The notes under the pieces are model-generated. The model had not been told where the DNA came from. It was given only the letters and a program-made list of their open reading frames with translations, and searched no databases. This document shows positions 43,872 to 54,360 of a stretch of DNA of 64,000 nucleotides, piece after piece; position 1 is the stretch's first letter, and every line of letters begins with the position of its first letter. The position numbers and the translations under genes were made by a program. Source of the DNA: Pseudomonadota bacterium (lineage in GTDB: Bacteria > Pseudomonadota > Gammaproteobacteria > Burkholderiales > Burkholderiaceae_C); the NCBI GenBank assembly GCA_020161065.1, contig JAIUPH010000011.1, positions 620,001-684,000 on the forward strand, read 5' to 3'.

Positions 43872-44378
43872 CTACCCCAGCAGCCCGGCCTGCCGGAACG
43901 CCGCCTCCCAGGCGGCGCGCTTGCGCTCGAAGCTCCAGCTCGCGTTGGCCGGGCTGGTGGACGGCAGCCGCAGCACCGCCGGGCCGAGGGCGCGCGTGAT
44001 GCGCATGGTGCGCGCCGACTCGCCGCCGTTGTGGGCGATCAGCGCCAGTCGGGGCAGCCGCGCCACCAGCGCCGGCAGGTCGTTGAGCGCGGCGTCGCTG
44101 ATGTCGCTGTCCAGGCTGCCCGGGCGCCGGCAGCGGGCGTAGACGTCCCAGATGCCGAGGCCGCGCTCGCGCACGAAGGCCAGCCGCTGCGCATACGGCC
44201 AGTCGGCCAGCGGCTGGCCCCACAGCGCGCCGAGCAGCGGCCAGAACTGGTTGCGCGGATGGGCGTAGTAGGCCTTGGCCGCCAGCGAGGCCACGCTGGG
44301 AAAGCTGCCCAGCACCAGCAGCCGCGTGGCCGGCCCGGCCACCGGCGCCAGGCCTTGCAGCAGCGGGTCAGCCGTCAT
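43872..44378 (-). CDS. UDG-superfamily DNA glycosylase (hypoxanthine/deoxyinosine type)
   Basis: 168 residues. Motif 1 LLVLGSFPSVASLAAKAYYA then HPRNQFWPLL and motif 3 LALIAHNGGESARTMRI are those of the family 6 (HDG) branch, with LPSTSPANASWSFE as the Ser/Pro loop. These enzymes remove hypoxanthine or uracil from DNA. It overlaps tatD by 11 bases, consistent with co-transcription of two DNA-repair-related genes. Confidence 0.85.
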   Translation of the reverse strand: MTADPLLQGLAPVAGPATRLLVLGSFPSVASLAAKAYYAHPRNQFWPLLGALWGQPLADWPYAQRLAFVRERGLGIWDVYARCRRPGSLDSDISDAALNDLPALVARLPRLALIAHNGGESARTMRITRALGPAVLRLPSTSPANASWSFERKRAAWEAAFRQAGLLG

Positions 44379-45213
44379 GCGGCATGGCGTTCGATGCAGC
44401 GTGCGGCAAGGCGGCCAGCCGCGGCAGCGCCGCGTGCACGTTGGCGCTGGTGATGCGCGCCGCCTCTTCCAGGCTCCAGCCGCGCAGTTGGGCCAGCACC
44501 GCGGCGATGCGCGGCAGCTCGGCCGGCGCGTTGCGGCTGGTCCAGCCGGCGGCGCGCTCGGCCGCCGTGCGGTACAGCCATTGCGGCGGAATGTCGGGCG
44601 CGTCGGTCTCCAGCACCAGCGCCGTGGCCGGCAGTTCCACGGCCAGGCGGCGGATCTGCAAGGCGCGCTCGAAGGTCAGCGCGCCGCCGAAGCCGAGCTT
44701 GAAGCCGCGCTCGACGAAGGCCGCGGCCTGCGCCGCGCTGCCGTTGAACGCATGCGCAATGCCGCCGGCCACCGGCGTGCGGCGCAGCCCGGCCAGCAGC
44801 GCGTCGGCCGAGCGGCGCACGTGCAGGATCACCGGCAGCGCGGCGTCGCGGGCGATCTGCAGTTGCGCGCGATAGAAGCGCTGCTGGCGTTCGCGATCCA
44901 ACCCGGGCACGAAGTGGTCGAGGCCGATCTCGCCGACGGCCACCAGCCGCGGATCGTCGCGCCGCGCCGCGAGCGCGGCGCGCAGCCGTTCAAGGTCGTC
45001 GTCGGCCGCCTGTTCGACGTACAGCGGATGGATGCCCAGCGCATAGGCCAGCCCGTGGCGCGCGGCCAGCGCCGGCAGGCTGTCGAACTGCGCCGCGGCC
45101 ACCGCCGGCAGCACCATGGGGCCGACGCCGGCGGCGCGGGCGGCGGCCACCACGGCGTCGCGGTCGGCGTCGAACTCCGGCGCGTCGAGGTGGCAGTGCG
45201 AGTCGATCCACAT
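44368..45213 (-). CDS. TatD-family metal-dependent deoxyribonuclease
   Basis: 281 residues. Metal ligands: HCHLD at residues 6-10 (MWIDSHCHLD), GEIGLDHF for the Glu, LPVILHVRR and GIAHAFNGS for the two His, and LETDAPDIPPQWL for the terminal Asp. TIM-barrel amidohydrolase fold. TatD enzymes are 3'-5' exonucleases acting on DNA and RNA ends. ATG at 45213. Operon partner of the glycosylase gene downstream. Divergent from the DegP-like protease gene. Confidence 0.93.
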   Translation of the reverse strand: MWIDSHCHLDAPEFDADRDAVVAAARAAGVGPMVLPAVAAAQFDSLPALAARHGLAYALGIHPLYVEQAADDDLERLRAALAARRDDPRLVAVGEIGLDHFVPGLDRERQQRFYRAQLQIARDAALPVILHVRRSADALLAGLRRTPVAGGIAHAFNGSAAQAAAFVERGFKLGFGGALTFERALQIRRLAVELPATALVLETDAPDIPPQWLYRTAAERAAGWTSRNAPAELPRIAAVLAQLRGWSLEEAARITSANVHAALPRLAALPHAASNAMPHDG

Positions 45214-45321
45214 GGGCTCGGCCGATGATGCCAGCGCTGCACGGCGCCGCGCGCAACGTGATACCGTTGGATCGCCCTTTCGCTTCTTGCGCGCCGGTGC
45301 CGCCGCCGGTGCCGGACGATC

Positions 45322-46302
45322 ATGAGCAAGGCCCCGCTTTACAGCCGCTCCCGTCGCCACCCGGCCCAGGTTTCGGCGGCGACCGAGGCGTCGGCGCCCG
45401 CGTTTGCGTCCACCGCTGCGCCGACGTCGGCGGCCACGCCGCAGGCCGAGCCCGCCGCTGCGCCCCCCGCCAACCGCCGCCAGCGCCTGCGCGCCTGGCT
45501 GCACCGCCACCGCACGCCGCTGGCCGCCTTCGCCGGCGCCTTGCTGGCCAGCCTGGCGCTGGTGCTGGTGCAAGGCGTGCGCCCGGGCCACCGCGTGATC
45601 ACGCAGGACGACATCGACCGCGCGGTGCGCGAGTCGCTGGAGAAGGAGCCGCTGCCCTCGGCCGCGGCGCGCGCCTACGAGGCCATCGCGCCCTCCGTGG
45701 TTCGCGTGGTCGGCCTGATGAAGGACGAGGACAAGGGCGACGACGACGCCGAGCAGCGCGCCATGGAGCGCAGCCTGGGCACCGGCGTGGTGATCATCAA
45801 CAACGGCACCATCCTGACCAACCTGCACGTGGTGGCCGGCAGCAAGCGCGTGAAGGTGCGCTTCTGGAACGGCCACGAGAGCGAGGCCGCGATCGTCGGC
45901 ACCCAGCCCGAGAACGACCTCGCGGTGCTCAAGGCCAACAGCCTGCCCGACGACCTGGAAGCGGCCACCATGCGCTCCACCGCCGACCTGCGGCCCGGCG
46001 ACGAGGTGATCGCCGTCGGCAACCCCTTCGGCATCGGGCCGTCGGTCAGTGCCGGCGTCGTCTCGGGCCTGAAGCGCGAGTTCCGCAGCCCCGAAGGCGA
46101 GACGCGGCTGACCAACCTGATCCAGTTCGACGCCGCCGCCAACCCCGGCAACAGCGGCGGCCCGCTGGTCACGATGGACGGGCACGTGGTCGGCATCGTC
46201 ACCGCCATCCTCAACCCCAGCGAGCAGCGCACCTTCATCGGCATCGGCTTCGCGGTGCCGATCGAGAATGCGGCACAGGCCGCGGGCATGCCGCCTTTCT
46301 GA
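45322..46302 (+). CDS. DegP/HtrA-like serine protease without PDZ domain
   Basis: 326 residues. A basic cytoplasmic leader (about 1-70, low complexity) and one membrane helix (about 70-92, AAFAGALLASLALVLVQGV) anchor the protein. The trypsin-like domain follows with His in ILTNLHVVAG, Asp in PENDLAVLKA and Ser in NPGNSGGPLV. No PDZ domain follows; the protein ends soon after the protease (IGFAVPIENAAQAAGM). It would be a periplasmic quality-control protease tethered to the inner membrane. Divergent from tatD. Confidence 0.9.
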   Translation: MSKAPLYSRSRRHPAQVSAATEASAPAFASTAAPTSAATPQAEPAAAPPANRRQRLRAWLHRHRTPLAAFAGALLASLALVLVQGVRPGHRVITQDDIDRAVRESLEKEPLPSAAARAYEAIAPSVVRVVGLMKDEDKGDDDAEQRAMERSLGTGVVIINNGTILTNLHVVAGSKRVKVRFWNGHESEAAIVGTQPENDLAVLKANSLPDDLEAATMRSTADLRPGDEVIAVGNPFGIGPSVSAGVVSGLKREFRSPEGETRLTNLIQFDAAANPGNSGGPLVTMDGHVVGIVTAILNPSEQRTFIGIGFAVPIENAAQAAGMPPF

Positions 46303-46328
46303 GCATTCGAGAATCTGAAAAGGGCCCC

Positions 46329-47346
<1,018 letters not shown>

Positions 47347-47354
<8 letters not shown>

Positions 47355-48312
47355 GGCAGCGCCGCCCCTGGCCGTCACCAGCGACGCGCTGCTGCGCCGC
47401 CTGGAGTGGACCGTGATCCGCCGCCTCGACGGGCTGCTGCAGGGCGACTACCGCACGCTGCTGCGCGGCGGCGGCGTCGACCTGGCCGACCTGCGCGAGT
47501 ACCAGTTGCACGACGACGTGCGCCACATCGACTGGAACGTCACCGCGCGGCTGCAGTCGCCCTACGTGCGCCAGTTCATCGAAGACCGCGACCTCACCGC
47601 GTGGTTCCTGCTGGATCTCTCGGGCAGCGTCGACTTCGGCTCGGCCGAGGTGACCAAGCTGGCCTTGAGCGCCGGCTTCGTCGCCACGCTGGCGCGCGTC
47701 ATCACGCGCCACGGCAACCGCGTCGGCGCGCTGCTGTATGGCCAGCAGGTCGACGGCGTGCTGCCGCCGGGCGCCTCGCGGCTGCACGTGCTGAACCTGC
47801 TGCAGCGCATGCGCCAGCGGCCGGCTGCGGCGCGCGCCGGCCACGGCCAGGGCACGGTGCTGGCCGACCTGCTGAAGGCGGCCGACGGCATCGTGCGCCG
47901 GCGCTCGCTGATCTTCGTGGTGTCCGACTTCATCAGCGCGCCGGGCTGGGACCAAGCGCTGGCGCGGCTGGCGCGCCGCCACGAGGTGGTGGCCGTGCGC
48001 GTCTTCGACCCGCTGGAGATGGAGCTGCCCGACGTCGGCCTCGTCACGGTGGAAGACGCCGAGACCGGCGAGCAGTTGCTCATCGACGCCAGCGACCCGG
48101 GCTTTCGCGAACGGTACGCGCAGATTGCACGTCAGCAGGAAGACGCGCTGCTGCAGGGCCTGGCGCAGTCCGGCGCCGACACGCTGGAGCTGGCCACCGA
48201 CGACGACCTGCTCGACGCGCTGCTGCGCTTTGCCGACCTGCGCCGCCAGCGCGCGCGGCTGAAGGTGCCGACGCTCTTCCCTGCGCATTTCAAGCGGGCG
48301 GTGGCGGCATGA
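47347..48312 (+). CDS. DUF58 domain protein (MoxR partner)
   Basis: 321 residues. The DUF58 core DLREYQLHDDVRHIDWNVTA, then RQFIEDRDLTAWFLLDLSGS, is complete; the following region has a VWA-like fold (VDFGSAEVTKLALSAGFVAT). GTG start overlapping the moxR stop by 8 bases. It overlaps the next gene by 4 bases (ATGA), so the three are one translationally coupled operon. Confidence 0.92.
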
Positions 48313-49352
48313 GCTTCTATTGGCCTTCGTTGCTGTGGTCGCTGCTGGCCTTGCCGTTACTCATCCTGCTGTACGTCTGGATCCTCAAGCGCCGCCGGCG
48401 TACCAGCGTGCGCCTGGCCAGCGTGCAGGTGGCCAAGCTGGCGCTGGGCCGCGGCCCGGGCTGGCGGCGCCACGTGCCGCCGATCCTGATGCTGCTGGCG
48501 CTGGCGGCGCTGCTGTTCTCGCTGGCGCGGCCAGTGGCCACCATCACGCTGCCGATGGCCGACCGCACCATCATGCTGGCGATGGACGTCTCGGGCAGCA
48601 TGCGCGCCGAAGACGTCAAGCCCAACCGCCTGGTGGCCAGCCAGGAGGCGGCCAAGAGCTTCGTGCAATCGCTGCCGCACGAGGTGCGCGTCGGCGTGGT
48701 GGCCTTCGCCGGCACTGCTGCCGTGGTGCAGGCGCCGACCACCAGCCGCGACGACGTGATCGCCGCGATCGACCGCTTCCAGCTGCAGCGCGGCACCGCC
48801 ACCGGCAGCGGCATCATCCTGTCGCTGGCGACGCTGTTCCCCGACCACGGCATCGAGATCCAGCACGTCACCGGGCAGCGCAACTTCCCGTCGAAGGCGA
48901 TCGGCCGCGACAGCAAGGACGACAACAAGCCCAAGTTCACGCCGGTGGAGCCGGGCAGCTACAACTCGGCGGCCATCATCATGCTGACCGACGGCCAGCG
49001 CACCACCGGCCCCGACCCGCTGGACGCCGCCAAGATGGCCGCCGAGCGCGGCGTGCGCGTCTACACCGTGGGCATGGGCACGACCAGCGGCGAGATCATC
49101 GGCTTCGAAGGCTGGAGCATGCGCGTGCGGCTGGACGAAGAGACGCTGAAGAACATCTCGCTGCTGACCCACGGCGAATACTTCTACGCCGGCACCGCGG
49201 AAGACCTGAAGAAGGTCTACGAAAGCCTGTCGTCGCGCATGGTGGTCGAGCGCAAGGAGACCGAGATCACCGCCTTCTTCGCCGCCATCGGCGCGCTGCT
49301 GGCGCTGGCCGCGTCGGGCCTGAGCCTGTGGTGGTTCGGCCGCGTCGGCTGA
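48309..49352 (+). CDS. VWA-domain membrane protein (BatA-like)
   Basis: 347 residues. Two N-terminal membrane segments (LLWSLLALPLLILLYVWIL and PPILMLLALAALLFSLARP) frame the BatA-type leader. The VWA domain has an intact MIDAS (MLAMDVSGSMRAEDVKPNRL and IIMLTDGQRTTGPDPLDAAK). A C-terminal helix (AFFAAIGALLALAASGLSLW) anchors the end. Only A-type Bat protein is present; BatB, BatD and BatE genes are not adjacent. Confidence 0.92.
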   Translation: MSFYWPSLLWSLLALPLLILLYVWILKRRRRTSVRLASVQVAKLALGRGPGWRRHVPPILMLLALAALLFSLARPVATITLPMADRTIMLAMDVSGSMRAEDVKPNRLVASQEAAKSFVQSLPHEVRVGVVAFAGTAAVVQAPTTSRDDVIAAIDRFQLQRGTATGSGIILSLATLFPDHGIEIQHVTGQRNFPSKAIGRDSKDDNKPKFTPVEPGSYNSAAIIMLTDGQRTTGPDPLDAAKMAAERGVRVYTVGMGTTSGEIIGFEGWSMRVRLDEETLKNISLLTHGEYFYAGTAEDLKKVYESLSSRMVVERKETEITAFFAAIGALLALAASGLSLWWFGRVG

Positions 49353-49418
49353 TCCACGGCTGATCCACAATCGGCGCCAGCCACCGCCCGCGGTAATCAA
49401 AGCGAGGGAACGCCCGCC

Positions 49419-49646
49419 ATGCCCATCTACGAATACGCCTGCGAAGAATGCGGCACCGAGTTCGAACTGCTCGTGCGCGCCGACACCAAGCTCGAATGCC
49501 CGACCTGCCAGTCGACGCAATTGGAAAAGCAGCTCTCGGTGTTCGCCACCGCCGATGCCTCGGCACAAGCCGCGCCGACGCTGCCGATGGGCCCTTGCGG
49601 CAGTTGCGGCCACCCGGACGGGCCGGGGGCCTGCGGCATTCACTGA
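49419..49646 (+). CDS. FmdB-type zinc-ribbon protein
   Basis: 75 residues. The FmdB start MPIYEYACEECGTEFELLVR and CPTCQSTQLEKQLSVF give two CxxC zinc knuckles; a second Cys-rich stretch (GPCGSCGHPDGPGACGIH) ends the protein, as in many betaproteobacterial members. A regulatory role is often stated for the family but not proven. 66 bp downstream of the VWA gene; no clear terminator between them. Confidence 0.9.
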   Translation: MPIYEYACEECGTEFELLVRADTKLECPTCQSTQLEKQLSVFATADASAQAAPTLPMGPCGSCGHPDGPGACGIH

Positions 49647-49665
49647 GCCGCGGCCAAGGGGCCCG

Positions 49666-50784
49666 TCAGCGCTCCACCCGGATCAGCCGCCCATCGGCGT
49701 TGTCGGTCAGCAGGTAGAGCCAGCCGTCGGGGCCTTGGCGCACGTCGCGGATGCGGGCCTTCAGGCCGGGCAGCACGCGCTCTTCGGCCACCACCTTGGG
49801 GCCGTCCAGCGTCAGCCGCAGCAGCGCCTCGCCGCGCAGCGCGCCGATGAACAGGCTGCCCTTCCAGCCGGGGTAGCGGTCGCTGGTCAGGAAGGCCATG
49901 CCGCTGGGCGCGATCGACACCGGCACCCAATGCCACAGCGGTTGCTCGAAGCCGGGCTTGGGGCCTTCCTCGCCGATGCGCGTGCCGGTGCCGTAGTTGC
50001 GGCCGTAGGTGACCAGCGGCCAGCCGTAGTTGCGGCCGGGCAGCACGAGGTTGACCTCGTCGCCGCCCTGCGGCCCGTGCTCGCTGGCCCACAGCTCGCC
50101 GGTGGCCGGGTGCAGCGCCGCACCCTGCACGTTGCGGTGGCCCAGGCTCCACAGTTCGGGCGCGGCGCCGGCGCGGCCGGCGAAGGGATTGTCGGCCGGC
50201 ACGCGGCCGTCGGCTTCGATGCGCACGATCTTGCCCAGGTGGTTGGCCGCGTTCTGCGCATCGTCCTTGCGCGAGAAGCGGTCGCCCAGCGTGATGAACA
50301 GCCGGCCATCGCGCGCGAACACCAGCCGCCCGCTGCAATGCAGGTTGCTGGCCACCTTGGGCTGCTGGCGGAACAGCACGCTCACGTCTTGCAGACGCTG
50401 GTCGACCAGGCGGCCGCGGGCCACGGCCAGGCCGTTGCCGCTCTCGCCGCTTTCACCGCGTTCGGCCGCCTCGGTGTACGACCAGTAGATCCAGCCGTTG
50501 TCGGCGAAGCGCGGATCGGGCAGCACCTCCAGCAGCCCGCACTGGCCGCCGGCCGCCACCGGCGGCAAGCCGGCCACCGGCGCCGAGAGCTTGCCGTCGG
50601 CCGCCACCACGCGCAGCCGGCCGGGCCTTTCGGTCACCAGCATGCGGCCATCGGGCAGGAAGGCCAGCGACCAGGGATGGTCCAGCCCGCGCAGCAGTTC
50701 CACCGGCTTCAAGGCCTGCGCGGCGGCCGCGGCGCTGACCAGCCAGGCCGCCAGCAGCAGCGATAGCCGTTTGATCGTCGTCAT
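49666..50784 (-). CDS. PQQ-dependent sugar dehydrogenase-like (glucose/sorbosone DH) beta-propeller protein
   Basis: 372 residues. Signal peptide (TIKRLSLLLAAWLVSAAAAA with AQA cleavage), then the GSDH propeller: RGLDHPWSLAFLPDGRMLVT, ERPGRLRV, NLHCSGRLVFARDGRLFITL, GDRFSRKDDAQNAANHLGKI, LWSLGHRNVQGAALHPATGE and HGPQGGDEVNLVLPGRNYGW. The catalytic His region SNLHCSGRLVF is present. I chose the ATG at 50784, which begins the signal peptide; upstream codons are not protein-like. Periplasmic oxidation of aldose-type sugars is likely. Confidence 0.9.
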   Translation of the reverse strand: MTTIKRLSLLLAAWLVSAAAAAQALKPVELLRGLDHPWSLAFLPDGRMLVTERPGRLRVVAADGKLSAPVAGLPPVAAGGQCGLLEVLPDPRFADNGWIYWSYTEAAERGESGESGNGLAVARGRLVDQRLQDVSVLFRQQPKVASNLHCSGRLVFARDGRLFITLGDRFSRKDDAQNAANHLGKIVRIEADGRVPADNPFAGRAGAAPELWSLGHRNVQGAALHPATGELWASEHGPQGGDEVNLVLPGRNYGWPLVTYGRNYGTGTRIGEEGPKPGFEQPLWHWVPVSIAPSGMAFLTSDRYPGWKGSLFIGALRGEALLRLTLDGPKVVAEERVLPGLKARIRDVRQGPDGWLYLLTDNADGRLIRVER

Positions 50785-50905
50785 GCAGCGCATCTTGCCA
50801 AAGCCGGCGGCCCGGCGCGGTTGACCTTGTTCAAAGTCCTGCCTTGGGCGGCCATGGTCTGATGGCTTCATCCATTGCTTGCCTCCTTCGCGGAGCTGAT
50901 CGCCC

Positions 50906-51679
50906 ATGTTGAACCAACAGGTTGCCATCGTCACCGGCGCGTCGTCCGGTATCGGCCGCGCCGTCGCGCTGGCCTACGCGCAAGCCGGTGCCAAGGTGCT
51001 GGTATCGGACCTCGCCGCCGCCGCGGCCGGCGGCGAAGAGACGGTGGCCCTCGTCAAGGCCGCCGGCGGCGAAGCGGTCTTCGTGGCCGCCGACGTCGGC
51101 GACCCCGCCGCCTGCGAGGCGCTGGCCGACGCCGCGGTGCAACGCTACGGCCGGCTGGACGTTGCCTGCAACAACGCCGGCATCGGCGGCGACCTGGCGC
51201 CCACCGCCGAGCAGACGGTGCAGAACTGGCAGCGCGTCATCGGCGTCAACCTGAGCGGCGTCTTCTACTGCATGAAGGCGCAGATCCCGCGCATGCTGGC
51301 AACCGCGAAGGACGGCAAGAACGGCGGCGGCGTGATCGTCAACATGGCGTCGATCCTCGGCGCCGTGGGCTTCGCCAACGCCGCGGCCTACACCGCGGCC
51401 AAGCACGGCGTGCTGGGGCTCACCAAGGTGGCGGCGCAGGAATACGCGGCGCAGGGCCTGCGCGTCAACGCCGTCGGCCCGGCCTTCATCCAGACGCCGA
51501 TGATCGCCGGCCTCGAAGCCGACCCCGCCACCCAGGCGGCGCTGGTGGCCATGCACCCGATCGGCCGCCTCGGCCGGCCCGAGGAAGTGGCGGCGCTGGT
51601 GCTGTGGCTCAGCTCGCCGGCGGCCTCGTTCGTGACCGGCGCCTACTACCCGGTGGACGGCGGCTACCTCACGCGCTGA
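50906..51679 (+). CDS. SDR-family NAD(P)-dependent oxidoreductase
   Basis: 257 residues. Classical SDR: VAIVTGASSGIGRAVALAYA for the cofactor, LDVACNNAGIGGDL, the catalytic Ser in VIVNMASILGAVGF and the Y-x3-K in AAAYTAAKHGVLGLTK. C-terminus GAYYPVDGGYLTR. FabG-like. Acceptor not predictable. Divergent from the sugar dehydrogenase with 121 bp between. Intact in contrast to the SDR at 32054. Confidence 0.94.
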   Translation: MLNQQVAIVTGASSGIGRAVALAYAQAGAKVLVSDLAAAAAGGEETVALVKAAGGEAVFVAADVGDPAACEALADAAVQRYGRLDVACNNAGIGGDLAPTAEQTVQNWQRVIGVNLSGVFYCMKAQIPRMLATAKDGKNGGGVIVNMASILGAVGFANAAAYTAAKHGVLGLTKVAAQEYAAQGLRVNAVGPAFIQTPMIAGLEADPATQAALVAMHPIGRLGRPEEVAALVLWLSSPAASFVTGAYYPVDGGYLTR

Positions 51680-51703
51680 TCGGGTGCTGACCCGGGGCGC
51701 CGG

Positions 51704-53431
51704 TCAATCGCCGGTCGCGGCCTCCACCACCATCTGCACGCGGGCCTGGCCGTTCCACTCGTCCAGGCTCAGCCGGTAGGCCAGCCGCGCGCGCGCCGGC
51801 AGCGGATCGGCGTGGCCGAACCAGATGGCGTCGCGCAAGGCGCCGCCGGCCATCTTCAGCCGCAGCTTGAGGTGGCGCTCGCCGACCAGGCGCTGCTGCA
51901 GCACCTGCACCTCGTCGCAGAAGGTCGGCGCCTCGAAGCCCTGGCCCCAGACCTGGGCGTCGAGCAGCGCCACCGTCTCGGGGTTGAACCATTGGTGGTC
52001 CAGCGGGCCGTCGGTGCGCAGCGTGCGCTGCAGCGTGGCCGGGTCCAGCCATTCGGCGGCCAGCCGCTCGAAGGCGGCGGCGAAGGCCGCGAAGCGGCTT
52101 TCCTCGATCGTTGCCCCGGCGGCCATCGCGTGGCCGCCGAAGCGCAGCAGCAACCCCGGCTCGCGCTTGGCCATCAGGTCCAGCGCGTCGCGCAGGTGAA
52201 AGCCGGCGATCGAGCGGCCCGAGCCCTTCAGCCGGCCGTCGGCACCGCGCGCGAAGACGAAGGTCGGCCGGTGCAGCCGGTCCTTCACGCGGCCGGCGAC
52301 GATGCCGACCACGCCTTCGTGGAAGCCTTCGTCGTACAGCGCCAGCGCCGGCGGCGCGCCGGCCGCGGGCAGGTCGGCCAGCGTCGATTCGGCCACGTCG
52401 CGCATGCCGGCCTCGACCTCGCGCCGCTCGCGGTTGATGCCGTCCAGCTCGGCGGCCAGCGCGGCGGCGCGGCTGGCGTCATCGGTCAACAGGCATTCGA
52501 TGCCCAGCGTCATGTCGGCCAGGCGGCCGGCGGCGTTGATGCGCGGGCCGAGCGCAAAGCCGAAGTCGAAGGCGCTGGCGCGCGCCGGCTCGCGCCGCGC
52601 CGCGGCGAACAACGCCGCCACGCCCGGCTGCAGCCGCCCGGCGCGGATGCGCTTCAGGCCCTGCGCCACCAGGCGGCGGTTGTTGGCGTCGAGCTTGACG
52701 ACGTCGGCCACGGTGCCCAGCGCCACGAGGTCGAGCAAGGCGTCCAGCCGCGGCTGATGGCGTTCATCGAAGGCGCCGCGCGCGCGCAACTCGGCGCGCG
52801 CCGCCAGCAGCACGTAGAACATCACGCCGACGCCGGCCAGCGCCTTGCTGGCGAAGCCGCAGCCGGGCTGGTTGGGGTTGACGATCACGTCGGCCGCCGG
52901 CAGCACCGCGGCGCCGGCTTCCAGCGCCGGCAGGTGGTGGTCGGTCACCAGCACCTGCAGGCCGCAGGCGCGCGCATGGGCCACGCCGGCGACGCTGGCG
53001 ATGCCGTTGTCCACCGTCACCAGCAGATCGGGCCGCTGCTGCAGCGCGAGGTCGACGATGGCCGGCGTCAGCCCGTAGCCGTGCAGCGCGCGGTCGGGCA
53101 CCACGTAGCCCAGGCGGTCGCGCGCCGCGCCCAGCAAGGCCAGGCCGCGGATGGCCACGGCGCAGGCGGTGGCGCCGTCGCAGTCGTAGTCGGCGACGAT
53201 GCAGATGCGCCGGCCCGCGGCAACGGCATCGGCCAGCAGCACGCCGGCCTCGGCCGCGCCGCGCAGGCCTTGCGGCGGCAGCAGGTGCTGCAGGCCGTCG
53301 TCCAACTCGTCGGCGGCGCGCACGCCGCGCGCGGCCAGCAGCCGCGCCAGCAGCGGGTGCACGCCGGCCTGCTCCAGCGCGAAGCTGGCGCGCGGCGGCA
53401 CGTCGCGGGTGACGATCAAGGGCGTGGTCAC
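51704..53431 (-). CDS. recJ: Single-stranded-DNA-specific exonuclease RecJ
   Basis: 575 residues. DHH motifs: ICIVADYDCDGATACAVAIR, LLVTVDNGIASVAGVAHARA, VLVTDHHLPALE and VDVIVNPNQPGC-like sequence (ADVIVNPNQPGCGFASKALA), then DHHA1 GRSIAGFHLRDALDLMAKRE and FGGHAMAAGATIEESRF. OB-fold C-terminus. It degrades 5' single strands in recombination and mismatch repair. It overlaps the preceding rpfE-like gene by 4 bases, the same pairing seen in Xanthomonas and other groups. Confidence 0.96.
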   Translation of the reverse strand: MTTPLIVTRDVPPRASFALEQAGVHPLLARLLAARGVRAADELDDGLQHLLPPQGLRGAAEAGVLLADAVAAGRRICIVADYDCDGATACAVAIRGLALLGAARDRLGYVVPDRALHGYGLTPAIVDLALQQRPDLLVTVDNGIASVAGVAHARACGLQVLVTDHHLPALEAGAAVLPAADVIVNPNQPGCGFASKALAGVGVMFYVLLAARAELRARGAFDERHQPRLDALLDLVALGTVADVVKLDANNRRLVAQGLKRIRAGRLQPGVAALFAAARREPARASAFDFGFALGPRINAAGRLADMTLGIECLLTDDASRAAALAAELDGINRERREVEAGMRDVAESTLADLPAAGAPPALALYDEGFHEGVVGIVAGRVKDRLHRPTFVFARGADGRLKGSGRSIAGFHLRDALDLMAKREPGLLLRFGGHAMAAGATIEESRFAAFAAAFERLAAEWLDPATLQRTLRTDGPLDHQWFNPETVALLDAQVWGQGFEAPTFCDEVQVLQQRLVGERHLKLRLKMAGGALRDAIWFGHADPLPARARLAYRLSLDEWNGQARVQMVVEAATGD

Positions 53432-54330
53432 AAGCGCTCCAGCAGCGGCGCGGGCTCGGATCGGCCAACGCCCGACATCAGCCTACTGATCAGCCCGCGC
53501 GGCGGCAGCGAGTAGGTCAGCGACGAGCGCTCGCCACACAGCGTCAGGCGCTCCGGCGCCTGCGCGGCCAGCTCCGCGTCGATCTGCTGCCAGGCTTTCG
53601 CCCAGCCCGGCCAGTCTTCGGCCAGCGCGGGCGGGCGCAGCCTTTCGTCGACGGTCGGCGTCGCGCCGGCGCAGGCTTGCGCCAAGCCGCAGCCGCTGAG
53701 CCAGAACGAGTTGACGGTGGACTGCCCGCGCGCTTCGCGCTCGGCGTTCAAGGGGTGGGTGTAGAGCAGCATCTGCACTTCGTTCTGCAGCCGGCGCAGC
53801 AGCCGCGCCTGCGGCCCGCCGGGCAGCCAGCGGTCGACGTTGCGGCCGATCACGCGGTCCAGCGACGCGGTGGGCAGCGCGGCCAGGCTTTCGTGCGCCA
53901 GGTACCAGCGCAGCGGCGCGCCCCAGTGGATCAGGAAGCCTTCGCTGGTGAAGAGCGGCGCCACCGCGTCGTAGAAGGCGCGCGACTCGGCCTCGTCGAG
54001 CAGCAGCGCGGCGGGGTCGGTCAGGCTCACCTGCTCGGTGCCCAGGTGCCAGTGCACGGGGGTCAGCAGGCCCCAGGCGAGGTCGCCCAGGTCCAGCGCG
54101 TCGGCGGCCGCCGCGCGGGCGGCGAACGGCAGGCAACCATCGGCGCCGGCCCAGCCCCAGGCGCGGGCCAGCGCGCGCTCGGGCGGGGTCGACAGCGAGT
54201 ACTCGTCGCCTTCGTCGAGCGTGCCCTGGCGGCCGGCCAGCAAGGCCTGCAGCCGCGGCAGCCGCAGCTCGCGCAGCGCCGCCCGGCCGGGCTCGGACAG
54301 GGGCGCGGCGAACGGGATCAGCAGGTGCAT
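53428..54330 (-). CDS. RpfE-like protein (phosphoglycerate-mutase-annotated family, function unknown)
   Basis: 300 residues. MHLLIPFAAPLSEPGRAALR, then ARAWGWAGADGCLPFAARAA, NVDRWLPGGPQARLLRRLQN and TVNSFWLSGCGLAQ match the proteins called RpfE-type in Xanthomonas and Burkholderiales. The family is sometimes annotated as cofactor-independent phosphoglycerate mutase, but I see none of the metal-binding motifs of that enzyme. It overlaps recJ by 4 bases. Co-occurrence with recJ is conserved, so a repair- or stress-linked role is possible. Start ATG 54330, right after a hairpin. Confidence 0.75.
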   Translation of the reverse strand: MHLLIPFAAPLSEPGRAALRELRLPRLQALLAGRQGTLDEGDEYSLSTPPERALARAWGWAGADGCLPFAARAAAADALDLGDLAWGLLTPVHWHLGTEQVSLTDPAALLLDEAESRAFYDAVAPLFTSEGFLIHWGAPLRWYLAHESLAALPTASLDRVIGRNVDRWLPGGPQARLLRRLQNEVQMLLYTHPLNAEREARGQSTVNSFWLSGCGLAQACAGATPTVDERLRPPALAEDWPGWAKAWQQIDAELAAQAPERLTLCGERSSLTYSLPPRGLISRLMSGVGRSEPAPLLERL

Positions 54331-54351
54331 GGGCCGGAATTATCCCGGCCC
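54331..54351 (-). promoter_or_regulatory. Hairpin abutting the rpfE-like start codon
   Basis: On the minus strand GGGCCGG and CCGGCCC pair around GATAATT immediately before the ATG at 54330. The loop contains a -10-like GATAAT at a distance that could give a leaderless transcript; no -35 is evident. Confidence 0.25.
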
Positions 54352-54360
54352 GCCAAAGAC

